Assembly (NCBI RefSeq): GCF_036013975.1
Contig: NZ_CP107904.1
Span: 1-64,000, forward strand
Origin: Kitasatospora sp. NBC_00458
GTDB taxonomy: Bacteria > Actinomycetota > Actinomycetes > Streptomycetales > Streptomycetaceae
Direction: 5' to 3'
DNA length: 64,000 nucleotides
Part shown: positions 46,155 to 58,328 of the stretch, piece by piece
Numbering within the stretch: the first letter of the stretch is position 1
Layout: the number at the start of each line of letters is the position of its first letter
The notes under the pieces: generated by a model
What the model saw: the letters and a program-made list of their open reading frames with translations, nothing else
The model's database searches: none
Told to the model about the DNA's origin: nothing
Made by a program: the position numbers and the translations under genes

Positions 46155-46193
46155 GGCGTGCGACGCCCGGCGAGTGGCGTGCGACGCCCGGCG
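46155..46193. repeat. Direct repeat of 18 bp, period 21 (right)
   Basis: Mirror of 33553-33591 (ggcgtgcgacgcccggcg twice). Confidence 0.8.
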
Positions 46194-46282
46194 GGTGGCG
46201 GACGGCGGCCGGGGCATGCGGGATGCACGCGGCGTGGGAGGCTACCGGTGCAGAGCACCCCGTCCGACCAGGAGCCGACACC

Positions 46283-47335
46283 ATGGACCGCCCGCAGGCC
46301 GCCGCCTTCCGTCTCGACGCCACCGCCTCCGGGCACCCGGCGGGCATCCTCGACGCCGCCGAGCAGGCCGAACGGCGGGGCGTGGACCGGCTGGTGGTCT
46401 CCGAGACCGCCTACGACCCGTTCCTCCAGCTGGCCCGCGCGGCCGACCGCACCAGCACCATCGAACTGGCCACCGGCGTCGCCGTCGCACTCGCCCGGAC
46501 CCCGATGACCCTCGCCTACCAGGCCTGGGGCCTGCACGCGGCCTCCGGCGGACGGGCCGTCATCGGCCTCGGCTCCCAGGTCAAGCCGCACATCGAGAAG
46601 CGCTTCGGGATGCCCTGGGACCGCCCCGCCGCACGGATGGGCGAGTACGTCCACGCCGTGCGGGCGATCTGGCGGAGCTGGCAGACCGGTGAACGGCTGC
46701 GCTTCCGCGGCGACTTCTACCGGCACACCGTGATGACACCGGTCTTCTCCCCCGACCCCGTCCCGGCCGGGGTGCCCCGGATCCTGCTGGCCGGCGTCGG
46801 ACCGCTGATGGTCCGCACCGCCGGGGCGGTCGCGGACGGCTTCCTCAGCCATCCGTTCACCTCGGTCGACTACCTCGCCGGGCAGGTGCTGCCCGCCCTC
46901 GCGGAGGAGCGCGGCCGGGCCGAGGCCGAGGGCGCGGCATGGACCGACCGGCCGTTCGAGGTCGTCGGCAACGTGCTCACCGCGACCGGCCGGACCGAGG
47001 AGGAGCTGCGCGCCAACGTGGCCGGCGTCCGCGAACGGCTCGCGTTCTACGCCTCGACGCCCGCCTACCGCCCGGTGCTCGCCCGGCACGGCTGGGAGGA
47101 GCTGCACGAGGAACTGCACCGGATGTCGCTGCGCGGGCGCTGGCAGGAGATGGCGGCGCTGATCGACGACCGGGTCTTCGACACCTTCGCCGTCGCCGGC
47201 GAGGTCGGGCAGGTCGCGCGCGAGATCCACCGGCGGTACGCGGGCCTGGCCACCCGGATCTCGGTCAGCCTGCCGGAGGACGCCGCGCCGGAGCTGGGCC
47301 TGGACGTGCTGGACGCCCTCCGCGCGCTGGGCTGA
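46283..47335 (+). CDS. LLM-class oxidoreductase (right copy)
   Basis: Same 350-aa F420-type protein as at 32411-33463; ATG 46283 after accaggagccgacacc. Confidence 0.88.
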   Translation: MDRPQAAAFRLDATASGHPAGILDAAEQAERRGVDRLVVSETAYDPFLQLARAADRTSTIELATGVAVALARTPMTLAYQAWGLHAASGGRAVIGLGSQVKPHIEKRFGMPWDRPAARMGEYVHAVRAIWRSWQTGERLRFRGDFYRHTVMTPVFSPDPVPAGVPRILLAGVGPLMVRTAGAVADGFLSHPFTSVDYLAGQVLPALAEERGRAEAEGAAWTDRPFEVVGNVLTATGRTEEELRANVAGVRERLAFYASTPAYRPVLARHGWEELHEELHRMSLRGRWQEMAALIDDRVFDTFAVAGEVGQVAREIHRRYAGLATRISVSLPEDAAPELGLDVLDALRALG

Positions 47336-47418
47336 GACCCGCCGGACAGCCGGCTCCCGCCCACGCCGCGGGCTACGGTGGGCCCGGATCCGTACGGCGA
47401 GGCGGGAGGAGCGGGGCG

Positions 47419-48096
47419 ATGGAGCACAGGTCGCAAGACCCGGCGGAGCAGCCGGCGGAGCAGCCGGCGGACCACCGGAACGACCGGGACCGGGCGCTGT
47501 TGGCCGTGCTGTGGGCGAGCTGGGCCGACCGGGGGGCGGGGCTGGACGCGGAGCAGTGGGACCGGAGCACCCGGCTTCCCGGCTGGTCGGTGCGCGACCT
47601 GTACGCCCACGTGGCGCCCACCGCCGGGCTGTTCACCCGGATGCGGGAGGCCGTGGTCGACCGTCCGGCCGCGGTGACGCGCGGCTCCGCCGTCCTGCGC
47701 GCCTACAACAGGCCCGACGGCGTGGCGCACACCGCCGCCGACCTGGTCGCCGACGACGCCCGCACGCTCGCCGCGGCGGTCGGCGCCGAGGCGCTGGTGT
47801 CCCGGTTCGCCACCGGGGGACCGGAGGCGCTGGCCGCGATCGCGGACCTGGCGCCGACGACCGTGATCGCCCACCCGTTGCTCGGCACGGTCACCCTGGG
47901 CGCGCTCGCCGAGGTCGCGGTGATGGAGGCGACCGTCCACCTGCTCGACCTCACGGCGGCGGTCGGCGGTCCACCGCCCCCGGACAGCGCGCTGCACGCC
48001 ACCCGCGCCCTGCTGGCCGAGGTCGCCGATCCGGTGGAGTTCATCGAGGCCGCGACGGGACGGACCCGCGCCGCGGTACTGCCGGTCATCCGCTGA
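47419..48096 (+). CDS. Maleylpyruvate isomerase/DinB-fold protein (right copy)
   Basis: Same 225-aa protein as at 31650-32327; ATG 47419 after gaggagcggggcg. Confidence 0.8.
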   Translation: MEHRSQDPAEQPAEQPADHRNDRDRALLAVLWASWADRGAGLDAEQWDRSTRLPGWSVRDLYAHVAPTAGLFTRMREAVVDRPAAVTRGSAVLRAYNRPDGVAHTAADLVADDARTLAAAVGAEALVSRFATGGPEALAAIADLAPTTVIAHPLLGTVTLGALAEVAVMEATVHLLDLTAAVGGPPPPDSALHATRALLAEVADPVEFIEAATGRTRAAVLPVIR

Positions 48097-48125
48097 ACCG
48101 CCGTGCCACCACGGCGGCGGTCGCC

Positions 48126-48148
48126 GGGCCGGTGCACCGGACCGGCCC
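48126..48148. terminator. Hairpin between convergent genes (right)
   Basis: Mirror of 31598-31620. Confidence 0.65.
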
Positions 48149-48188
48149 GGGCCCCGTGCCGGGCCCGCGGCGACCGTGGGCAGCGCCC

Positions 48189-49064
<876 letters not shown>

Positions 49065-49169
49065 AGCGGCACACCCCATCACCGCGCAGATCCGTTGGCA
49101 AGCGAAATAGTACTCTCCGGTCGAGGGCCGACTACGCTCCGGAGTCGCGCGGAACCACCAGGGCTGCGG

Positions 49170-49865
49170 TCAGGGCTCCCTCCGAAAACCGGACGTGCTG
49201 TCGTTTTCCGCGGTTCCATCGCCGCCGGCTGCGGCCGCCATCTCCGCGACCACCCGTGCGCCGCGGTCCGCCGCCAGGTCGAGGCAGGCCAGTACGCCGG
49301 GGACGGCGACGCTCGGCATCAGGTGCCGGTACAGCGTGGCGACCCGCACGGCGAGGTCCGCACGGCCCGTGAACCGCTGCGACTGGAGCTGCACACCCAC
49401 CCAGGACGCCGTCATCAGCGCGGCCGTGTCGGCCGGCACGACGTGCGGCAACAGCTCGCCCCGCTCCCCCGCGGCCACCAGCAGCCGTTCCAGCCGGGCG
49501 ATCCAGCCCGGGGCGGCGTCGACGCCGAGGCTGCCGTCCGCGCCCTGGTCCACCGAGAGCCGCACACCGGCGCTGAGCATCGGGTCGGTGGGGATCAGGT
49601 GCGTGACGACCATCCCGGTGTCCACGAACTCCTGGAGCTTGCACGCCCGCTCGGGAACGGCCTCACTGGCGTACTGCGCCTCTATGACGCCCTGGGCCAG
49701 CTCCCGCTTCGAGGCGAAGTGGAAGTAGACGGCTCCCCGGGTCACTCCCGCGCGGGCCACCACCTCTCCGATGGTCGCCCCCTCGTACCCGAACTCGTCG
49801 AACACCGAGGCCGCCGCCTCCAGAATCAGCCGCCGCGTCCGCAGCGCCCGCTCCTGTCGCGCCAT
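49170..49865 (-). CDS. Gamma-butyrolactone-receptor-like TetR regulator (right copy)
   Basis: Same 231-aa protein as at 29881-30576; ATG 49865. Its upstream dyads are repeated at 49884-49907 and 49989-50009. Two copies would double receptor dosage if the palindrome is real. Confidence 0.85.
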   Translation of the reverse strand: MARQERALRTRRLILEAAASVFDEFGYEGATIGEVVARAGVTRGAVYFHFASKRELAQGVIEAQYASEAVPERACKLQEFVDTGMVVTHLIPTDPMLSAGVRLSVDQGADGSLGVDAAPGWIARLERLLVAAGERGELLPHVVPADTAALMTASWVGVQLQSQRFTGRADLAVRVATLYRHLMPSVAVPGVLACLDLAADRGARVVAEMAAAAGGDGTAENDSTSGFRREP

Positions 49866-49883
49866 CACGACCACCCCCCACCG

Positions 49884-50009
49884 AAACAAAACCAAACAGT
49901 CCGTATCGTACGCGGCACCGGTCGTCCCCCAGGTCCGCCGACAGGGCGGCGGGCGGCGGTGACTGTGCACTCAGCGTCAGAGAATACCGACCATGCGGTC
50001 TGGTACCAG
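49884..50009 (-). promoter_or_regulatory. Receptor-gene control region (right)
   Basis: Contains the ARE-like A/T-rich element (49884-49907) and the CTGGTACCAG/GACCatgcGGTC dyads (49989-50009), mirrored from the left arm. Confidence 0.42.
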
Positions 50010-50137
50010 TAGGGAGACCTCCTCCAGTCGGCCACGGGGTGAACTCCCCGCGAGCCGGACCGCCCCGGCCGCCGCAGTGCGACCGGGGACGGGGCCGGAA
50101 GCGGCACCGGGATCGGGACCGGGGCGGCCCGCGCCCG

Positions 50138-50542
50138 TCAGCGCAGCACCGCGACCGCCTCGACCTCGACAAGCTGGTCGTGGTAGCCGAGGACGCTCAC
50201 CCCGACCAGGGTGCTCGGCACGTCGTGGTCACCGAGGTACTCCCGGTAGACCTCCCAGGCGGTCACCAGATCGCTCTGCCGGGCCGAGGCGACGTAGACC
50301 GTGGTGCGGACCAGGTCGGTCAGCGCCGCGCCCTCGTCCTCCAGCACGGTTATCAGGTTCCGCATCACCTGGTGGGCCTGGCCCGCGTAGTCCCCGACCG
50401 CCACGGTGCGGCCCTCGGTGTCGAGGGGGCAGGCGCCGGCGAGCCAGAGTGAGCGGACCGGCGCGTCGACGGCGGCCGCGTACGCGTAGTCCACGGCCTG
50501 GGTGAGCCGGTGGTTGCGGATCAGCTTGACGGCACTGCTCAT
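50138..50542 (-). CDS. RidA-family protein (right copy)
   Basis: Same 134-aa protein as at 29204-29608; ATG 50542. Confidence 0.85.
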   Translation of the reverse strand: MSSAVKLIRNHRLTQAVDYAYAAAVDAPVRSLWLAGACPLDTEGRTVAVGDYAGQAHQVMRNLITVLEDEGAALTDLVRTTVYVASARQSDLVTAWEVYREYLGDHDVPSTLVGVSVLGYHDQLVEVEAVAVLR

Positions 50543-50658
50543 GAGGTCCTCCGAGGTGGCGGCGGGCGGTTCCGCCGCCATCGTTGGCGCGCCGTCGGCG
50601 GAGGGTCAAACGCTTTACGGCGGCGGGCCGGGCGGCAGCGGCCCGGCCACCCACGAAT

Positions 50659-52962
50659 TCACCGTTCCGGGTGATGGCGGCTCGCGGACCGCGGCCGGGA
50701 TCCTGGTGGCCCGCCGACGACCGAGGAGTTCCCGTGCCGTTCCCGCCACCCGCCCAGGAGATGGGCCGCCGCCGGATCCTGGAGCTGGCCCTGGGGGCCG
50801 GCGTCGCCCCCGCCCTGGGCGCCGGGGCGGCGGGCACCGCAGCCGCCGCAGCCACCACCCGGTCCGCTCCCGCCCGGGCCGACTCCCCGGAGCAGGCCCT
50901 GGGCCGCCGGGTGGCCGCCGAGGCCGCCGCCCAGATCGGCGTGCCCTACGCCTGGGGCGGCGGCGACCGGCTGGGCGCCGGCCTCGGCTTCTGCGACGAG
51001 GAGAACGGCTACCTCGACGGCCGGTGCCTGGGCGAGAGCACCGTCGGCTTCGACTGCAGCGGCCTGACGCTGTACTGCTGGTACCGGGCGAGCGGTGGCG
51101 GGGTGGAGCTGGCGCACTACACCGTCGCGCAGTACCACCGGTCCGCCCCGGTGGCGCGGGCCGACCTGCTCCCCGGCGACCTGCTGTTCTTCTCCCGGCC
51201 GGACGCGCCGCTGCACCACGTGGGCCTCTGGGTGGGAGAGGGCGCGATGATCCACGCCGAACGCACCGGCACGCTCGTCGCCCGGGTCGAGAACGTCCTC
51301 GACCTGCCGCGCTGGGCCGGCGAGTTCGCCGGTGCCCGCCGCCCGCTGCCGCTCGGCTGACGCCCGGACCGGCGGGCCGGGGGCGGGGGCGGGGGCGCGT
51401 CTCCGCCCACCCCCTCCGCAACGGCCCCGCCACCCGGTCCGCCGGTCCGCCGGTCCGCCGCCCCGCCGCCAGCCGTCAGCCGTCAGCCGTCCGCCGTCCG
51501 ATGCCCGGTCGGCGGACGGCTCGTCCCAGAGTTCGGGGGCGCACGCGTCCACCCGTGCCACGATCCGGGCCAGTGCCTCGGCGGCGGGCAGCGGGTCGAG
51601 CCGCCGTCCGTCCCGCAGCCGCAGCGCGACCAGGCCGTCCGCGGCCTCCCGGCGCCCGATGACCGCCTGGTACGGGACCAGCCGGGACTCGCGGATCCGG
51701 GCGCCCAGGCTCCCCCGGTCGGGCCCGGCGACCTCGGCCCGCAGCCCCAGGTCCAGGCAGCGCTCGCGGAGTCGCCCGGCCTGCGCCCGCTCGGCCTCGG
51801 AGAGCGGCAGCAGGACCAGCTGGGTCGGGGCCAGCCAGGCCGGGAAGGCCCCGCCGTACAGCTCGATCAGGTGGGCGACGACCCGTTCGACGCTGCCGAT
51901 CACGCTGCGGTGGACCATCACCGGCCGGTGCGCGGACCCGTCCGGTCCGGTGTACCGGAGCCCGAACCGCTCCGGCTGGTGGAAGTCGATCTGCACGGTG
52001 GAGAGGGTCGACTCGCGCCCGGCGGCGTCGGCGATCTGGACGTCGATCTTCGGACCGTAGAACGCGGCCTCCCCCTCCACCGCCTCGAACGGCACGCCCG
52101 AGCGCTGCAGCACCTCGGTCAGCAGCGCGGTGGCCCGCTCCCAGAGCGCCGGGTCGGCCACGTACTTGCCGCCCGCGCCCGGCAGCGAGAGGCGGTGGCG
52201 GACCGGCCGGATCCCGAGCGCCCGGTGCGCCTCGCCGATCAGCTCCAGCGCGGCGAGCGCCTCGTCCCCCGCCTGCCCGGGGGTGCAGAAGACGTGCGCG
52301 TCGTTCAGCTGGATCGCCCGGACCCTGGTCAGCCCGCCCAGCACCCCGGACGGCTCGGATCGGAACATGCCGCCCAACTCGGCGATCCTGAGGGGGAGTT
52401 CTCGGTAGCTTCGGGCCCGGGAACGGTAGATCAGCGCATGGTGCGGGCAGAGGCTGGGCCGGAGCACGACCTGCTCGGCGCCGAGGTCCATCGGCGCGAA
52501 CATGTCGTCGCGGTAGTGCTGCCAGTGGCCGGAGATCTCGTAGAGCTCGCGTTTGCCGAGCACCGGCGAGTACACGTGGCGGTAGCCGGCGCGCCGCTCC
52601 CGGTCGCGGATGAACTCCTCCAGGGCGTGCCGGATCTCGGCGCCGTCGGGCAGCCAGTACGGCAGGCCGGCGCCGATCAGCGGATCGGTGCCGAAGAGGT
52701 CGAGCTCGCGGCCCAGCCGGCGGTGGTCGGCGGCGCGTCGACCGCCGGACGGGTCGGCGTGCGGATGGTCGGGGTGCGGGCTGCCGGCGTGCGGGCGGCC
52801 TGCGTGCGCGGGGTCGCCGCACCCGGCGGGGCGGTCGTCCACGGCGTCACCGTTCACGGCGGGATCGTCCACGGCGGGGGCGTCCACGGAGGTGCGGCTC
52901 ACGGCAGGGTGCTTCACGGCAGGGTGCTTCACGGCGGGACGGTTCACGGCGGGGCGGTTCAT
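50659..52962 (-). CDS. thrS: Threonyl-tRNA synthetase lacking editing domain (right copy)
   Basis: Identical to the left copy (26784-29087), including the missing stop after the anticodon-binding domain (homology ends about 51,520) and the repetitive N-terminal extension. Because both arms share the stop loss, it preceded the duplication or is the native state. Confidence 0.82.
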   Translation of the reverse strand: MNRPAVNRPAVKHPAVKHPAVSRTSVDAPAVDDPAVNGDAVDDRPAGCGDPAHAGRPHAGSPHPDHPHADPSGGRRAADHRRLGRELDLFGTDPLIGAGLPYWLPDGAEIRHALEEFIRDRERRAGYRHVYSPVLGKRELYEISGHWQHYRDDMFAPMDLGAEQVVLRPSLCPHHALIYRSRARSYRELPLRIAELGGMFRSEPSGVLGGLTRVRAIQLNDAHVFCTPGQAGDEALAALELIGEAHRALGIRPVRHRLSLPGAGGKYVADPALWERATALLTEVLQRSGVPFEAVEGEAAFYGPKIDVQIADAAGRESTLSTVQIDFHQPERFGLRYTGPDGSAHRPVMVHRSVIGSVERVVAHLIELYGGAFPAWLAPTQLVLLPLSEAERAQAGRLRERCLDLGLRAEVAGPDRGSLGARIRESRLVPYQAVIGRREAADGLVALRLRDGRRLDPLPAAEALARIVARVDACAPELWDEPSADRASDGGRLTADGWRRGGGPADRRTGWRGRCGGGGRRRAPAPAPGPPVRASAERQRAAGTGELAGPARQVEDVLDPGDERAGAFGVDHRALSHPEAHVVQRRVRPGEEQQVAGEQVGPRHRGGPVVLRDGVVRQLHPATARPVPAVQRQAAAVEADGALAQAPAVEVAVLLVAEAEAGAQPVAAAPGVGHADLGGGLGGHPAAQGLLRGVGPGGSGPGGGCGGCGARRPGAQGGGDAGPQGQLQDPAAAHLLGGWRERHGNSSVVGGPPGSRPRSASRHHPER
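50734..51360 (+). CDS. NlpC/P60 cell-wall hydrolase (right copy)
   Basis: Same 208-aa Tat-signal NlpC/P60 protein as at 28386-29012; GTG 50734. Antisense to the run-on end of the right thrS frame. Confidence 0.88.
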   Translation: MPFPPPAQEMGRRRILELALGAGVAPALGAGAAGTAAAAATTRSAPARADSPEQALGRRVAAEAAAQIGVPYAWGGGDRLGAGLGFCDEENGYLDGRCLGESTVGFDCSGLTLYCWYRASGGGVELAHYTVAQYHRSAPVARADLLPGDLLFFSRPDAPLHHVGLWVGEGAMIHAERTGTLVARVENVLDLPRWAGEFAGARRPLPLG

Positions 52963-53015
52963 GGCGGTCTCCACTCGGGTCTGCTCGGATCAGCGGGCGA
53001 GTGGACCGGCACGAC

Positions 53016-53045
53016 GAAGCCCCGGGGCACTCGCCCCGGGGCTTC
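53016..53045 (-). terminator. Attenuator hairpin before thrS (right copy)
   Basis: Mirror of 26701-26730: 13-bp stem, 4-nt loop. Confidence 0.85.
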
Positions 53046-53060
53046 GGACCAGTTCAGCAG

Positions 53061-53117
53061 TCAGCGCACCGGGACTCTCTCCGGCGTCGTCGTCAGGACG
53101 GCAGCAGCGCGCTTCAT
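53061..53117 (-). CDS. Thr-codon leader peptide (right copy)
   Basis: Same 18-aa leader with three consecutive ACG codons (53085-53093 on the minus strand), ATG 53117. Confidence 0.74.
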   Translation of the reverse strand: MKRAAAVLTTTPERVPVR

Positions 53118-53184
53118 GAAACCCACGGTAACAGGGGCTCCGCAGCTCCGCGAAGGGATTACCGCCCGCCGCCCGCACCGTCCC

Positions 53185-53907
53185 TCACCGGAGGACCACG
53201 CAGCCGCGCGAGGCCAGGGCGGCAAGCAGCCGGGGCGCGGGCTTGAGGTCGTTCCACCGCAGGTCGAGCTTCTCCAGGGCGGGCAACTCGGCGAGCCAGT
53301 TGGGGAGTTCGGTGATCAGATTGGCGCGCAGGTCGAGCCGGCGCAGCAGCGGGAGGCCGGCCAGTGCCGCCGGCACGGCGGCGAGGGCGTTCTCCCGCAG
53401 GTCGAGTTCGCGCAGTTCGCGGAGGCCGGCGAAGGACTGCGGCAGGGCGGTCAGCGCGTTTCCGCGGAGCCAGAGTTCGCGCAGCGAGCGGAGGGCGCCC
53501 AGCGAGTCGGGCAGCGAGGTGAGCCGGTTGTGCTGGGCGCGGAGCTCGACCAGGCCGGTGAGGGAGCCGATCTCGTCCGGGAGGCGGACGATCCGGTTCT
53601 CGCCGACGTTGAGGTAGCGCAGGGCGGTGAGCCGGCCGAGCGCCGCCGGGAGGCCGGTGAGCGCGTTGTCGTGCAGGTAGAGGAAGTCCGTGAGCCCCAC
53701 GAGGTCGCCGATCTCCTCGGGCACGGCCGTGAGCCGGTTGTGGCCGACGTCGAAGGTGCGCAGCCGGCTCAGTCGGCGCACGGCGGGCGGGAGTTCGGCG
53801 ATTCCGGTCTCGGCCAGGATCAGGACCGTCAGATCGGTGCGGTCCCAGACCTCCGCGGGGACGGTGCCGAGGTGCTGCCGCCAGAGGTTGAGCGTGGTGT
53901 CGGTCAC
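53185..53907 (-). CDS. Leucine-rich-repeat protein (right copy)
   Basis: Same 240-aa LRR protein as at 25839-26561; GTG 53907. Confidence 0.85.
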   Translation of the reverse strand: MTDTTLNLWRQHLGTVPAEVWDRTDLTVLILAETGIAELPPAVRRLSRLRTFDVGHNRLTAVPEEIGDLVGLTDFLYLHDNALTGLPAALGRLTALRYLNVGENRIVRLPDEIGSLTGLVELRAQHNRLTSLPDSLGALRSLRELWLRGNALTALPQSFAGLRELRELDLRENALAAVPAALAGLPLLRRLDLRANLITELPNWLAELPALEKLDLRWNDLKPAPRLLAALASRGCVVLR

Positions 53908-54014
53908 CCGGCCATTCTCCCGTGCACGCGGGTGGGGCGGTGCACCGGGTGGGTGCGGCGGGGCCCGGCGCGGTGCGGTGCGGTGCGGGCGGACGGGTGC
54001 CGCCCCGGGCGGAT

Positions 54015-54110
54015 GCTATCGGCGCTCTCGCCGACCACGGTGAGGTCCGGCTCGGCGTCGAGCACGGCGGCGGTGCCGGCCCGCACCATGGCCTGGTCGT
54101 CGGCGGCCGG
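54015..54110 (-). pseudogene. Response-regulator receiver remnant (right)
   Basis: Mirror of the fragment at 25636-25731, equally truncated; lies in the 468-bp gap 53908-54375. Confidence 0.63.
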
Positions 54111-54375
54111 CGTGGTCGTGGGCGGGTCGTCCGGGAGGTCCACTGGGTCTGCCGCCGCCTGGTGCCGGTCGGACCGCGGCGGCCGGGGCGGGCGCACCGC
54201 CCCGCGGGGCGTGGTGGTCGACGGACCGTCAGTCGGGCGGCGCGGCAAGGGCCCCGGTGTTCCCCGACCGGCCGGGACCTGGTCGCCGAGGACTCAGGAA
54301 CCCGTGGAAGTCAAGGGTTACGTTCGGCGGCGATCCACCGCATAGTGGTGCGCCGGACCGAGAGGAGGACCTGTC

Positions 54376-56523
54376 TTGTCGCAGGTCAGTGACAGTGCCG
54401 TGCGTGTGGTGGAAGCCGAGCGAGCCGAGGTGTCCGCCGTGTACGGGCTGCTCGACGAACGCCTGGCCGATGTGCGGGTGCGGTTGGCGCAGGTGCTGGC
54501 GACGGTGCCCGGGGGTGCGGGTGAGATGCACGAACGGGAGCTCACCGCTGGGCGGTTGGCGACCGAGGTGCGCCGCCTGGAGGGTGCGGGGGAAGGCCTC
54601 GTCTTCGGCCGGATCGACGCCGGGGACGGCCTCGTGCTGCGGATCGGACGGATCGGCCTGCACGTCGAGGACGCCGACCTCCCGGTCCTGGTGGACTGGC
54701 GGGCGGACGCCGCGCGGCCCTTCTACGAGGCGACGGCGGTCCATCCGATGGGGCTGCGCCGGCGCCGCCACCTGCGGACGGCCGACCGCACGGTCGTCGG
54801 GGTCAGCGACGAACTGCTCGACGGCTCCGCGCCCACCGAGGACGACGTGATCGGCGACAGCCCGCTGACCGAGACGCTGCAGGCCCGGCGCACGGGCCGG
54901 ATGGGCGCTGCGGTCGCCACCCTCCAGGCGGAGCAGGACGCGATCGTCCGCTCGGCGCACCGGGGGGTGACGGTGGTCCAGGGCGGTCCCGGCACCGGCA
55001 AGACGGTGGTCGCGCTGCACCGGGCCGCCTACGTGCTCTACGCGTTCCCGAAGGCCGCCGAGCGCGGTGTGCTGGTGCTCGGGCCGAACACGCGGTTCCT
55101 CGACTACATCTCGCAGGTGCTGCCCTCGCTCGGGGAGAACGACGTCGTGCTGGCCACCTGCGCCGACCTGGCCGGTGTCGAGCCGGCGGCCGCGGACGGG
55201 GCGGACGTGGCGCGGCTGAAGGGCGGTGCGGTGCTGGCCGACGCGCTGGCGGAACTGGTGCGCTCCCGGCAGGCGCCGGAGGGCGGCTTCACCGTGCGCT
55301 CGGGCCAGGAGTGGGTGGAGCTGACGGAGCAGGAGGTCGGCTGGGCCAGGGACTCGGCGGCGCGCAGCGGCCTGGGGCACAACCCGGCCCGGCAGTTCTT
55401 CAAGGAACAGCTGGTCGACGCCGCCACGGACGCGCTGGAGCGGGGCACCGGGGCGGTGCTGGAGCTCATCGACGCCCAGGTGGCGCAGCTCACGGGCATC
55501 GACCTGGACCGGACCGCGGCGGCGGACCTGCGTCACCTCGGCCTCGACGGCGGGCCGTCGTTCGACACGGCCGACGCGTTCGACGCGGACGCCGTCCGGG
55601 CCGCCCTGATGGACGACCTCGGGGTCGAGCGGGCGGTGGAGGCGCTCTGGCCCCGTCTGCGGGCCGAGGACCTCGTCCGGGACCTGCTGGGCTCGGCCGG
55701 TCTCGCGGCCCGGTACCTGCCGCAGCTCTCCGACGGGGAGCGGGCCCTGCTGCTGCGGGACCGGGGTGCCCCGTGGACGGCGGCCGACGTGCCGCTGCTG
55801 GACGAGGCGGCGTGTCTGCTGGAGGGGCCGCCGCAGCGCACGTACGGGCACGTGGTGGTCGACGAGGCGCAGGAGTTCACCGCGATGCAGTGGCGGATGG
55901 TGGCCCGGCGGTGCCCGGCCAGGTCGATGACGCTGGTCGGCGACTTCGCGCAGGCGGGCCCGGCGACGACCGCGCGCGGCTGGGAGGAGGCGCTGACCCC
56001 GCAGCTCGGTCCGCGGTTCGCCCTCGACACGCTGACCGTCAGCTACCGCACCACCGAGGAGATCCTCGCCACCACCCGCGATCTGCTGGCCCGGATCGCC
56101 CCGGGCCAGCGGCCGAGCCGCTCGATCCGCCACGGCGAGGTGCCGCGCACCGTCACCGCGGCGGCCGGGGGACTCGCCGCCGCGGTCGTCGGGGAGGCGG
56201 AGGAGCAGCTGCGGGAGCACCCGGGGGACCTGGTCGGCGTGGTCTGCGCGGACGCGCGGGTCGCGGAGCTGGCGGCGCTGCTGCCCGGCGGCGTCCAGCT
56301 GGTGCCCGCTTCGCAGGCGCGGGGGCTGGAGTTCGACGGCGTCGTGGTCGTCGACCCGGCGGAGATCACGGGGGCGCACCCCGGTGGGGAGCGGGACCTC
56401 TACGTCGCGCTCACCCGGGCCACCAAGCGCCTCACCACGGTCACGGCCGACGCCGCTGTCGGTGCCGGTGCTGTGGGCGCGTGCGGCGCGGACGAGCGCC
56501 CCGGGGTCGTCCGGCCGAACTGA
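54376..56523 (+). CDS. helR: HelR/HelD-like ATPase (right copy)
   Basis: Same 715-aa protein as at 23223-25370; TTG 54376 after gagaggaggacctgtc. Walker A at about 54,983. Confidence 0.82.
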   Translation: MSQVSDSAVRVVEAERAEVSAVYGLLDERLADVRVRLAQVLATVPGGAGEMHERELTAGRLATEVRRLEGAGEGLVFGRIDAGDGLVLRIGRIGLHVEDADLPVLVDWRADAARPFYEATAVHPMGLRRRRHLRTADRTVVGVSDELLDGSAPTEDDVIGDSPLTETLQARRTGRMGAAVATLQAEQDAIVRSAHRGVTVVQGGPGTGKTVVALHRAAYVLYAFPKAAERGVLVLGPNTRFLDYISQVLPSLGENDVVLATCADLAGVEPAAADGADVARLKGGAVLADALAELVRSRQAPEGGFTVRSGQEWVELTEQEVGWARDSAARSGLGHNPARQFFKEQLVDAATDALERGTGAVLELIDAQVAQLTGIDLDRTAAADLRHLGLDGGPSFDTADAFDADAVRAALMDDLGVERAVEALWPRLRAEDLVRDLLGSAGLAARYLPQLSDGERALLLRDRGAPWTAADVPLLDEAACLLEGPPQRTYGHVVVDEAQEFTAMQWRMVARRCPARSMTLVGDFAQAGPATTARGWEEALTPQLGPRFALDTLTVSYRTTEEILATTRDLLARIAPGQRPSRSIRHGEVPRTVTAAAGGLAAAVVGEAEEQLREHPGDLVGVVCADARVAELAALLPGGVQLVPASQARGLEFDGVVVVDPAEITGAHPGGERDLYVALTRATKRLTTVTADAAVGAGAVGACGADERPGVVRPN

Positions 56524-56610
56524 GGCCGGAGGACGGGCGGCCCGCACGGGCGACCCGGACGGGCGGGGCACGCGGGCGAGTCCCGGTGCCCCGTCCGGCA
56601 GCACGGCGGC

Positions 56611-56651
56611 CACCGGGAGCGGCGGCGGGGGCGGCGGGGGCGGGGGGCGAG
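56611..56651 (+). other. G-run tract, G-quadruplex candidate (right)
   Basis: Mirror of 23095-23135, here G-rich on the plus strand (gcggcgggggcggcgggggc). Confidence 0.55.
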
Positions 56652-56719
56652 GTTCGGCGGGGCCCACCCGGCGGGGGTGGGCGGCACGCGGCGGGCGGGC
56701 CCCGGTCCGGACCCGGGAA

Positions 56720-58132
<1,413 letters not shown>

Positions 58133-58328
58133 GGTGCTGACTCCTCCGAGGGTGTCACGGTGACGTGATCTCGGTGCCATGGTGTCAGGCGCCCGGGCGG
58201 CGCACCCATCGGGCCCCGGCCTCCCGGACGCCCGCGGCCGGACCGCCCGCGGGGCCGCTCCTCGCGGGTCCGGCCCCCGTCCGCACGCGGAGGGGGCCGG
58301 TCCGGGGCCTGCGGCCGCGCGGGGCGGG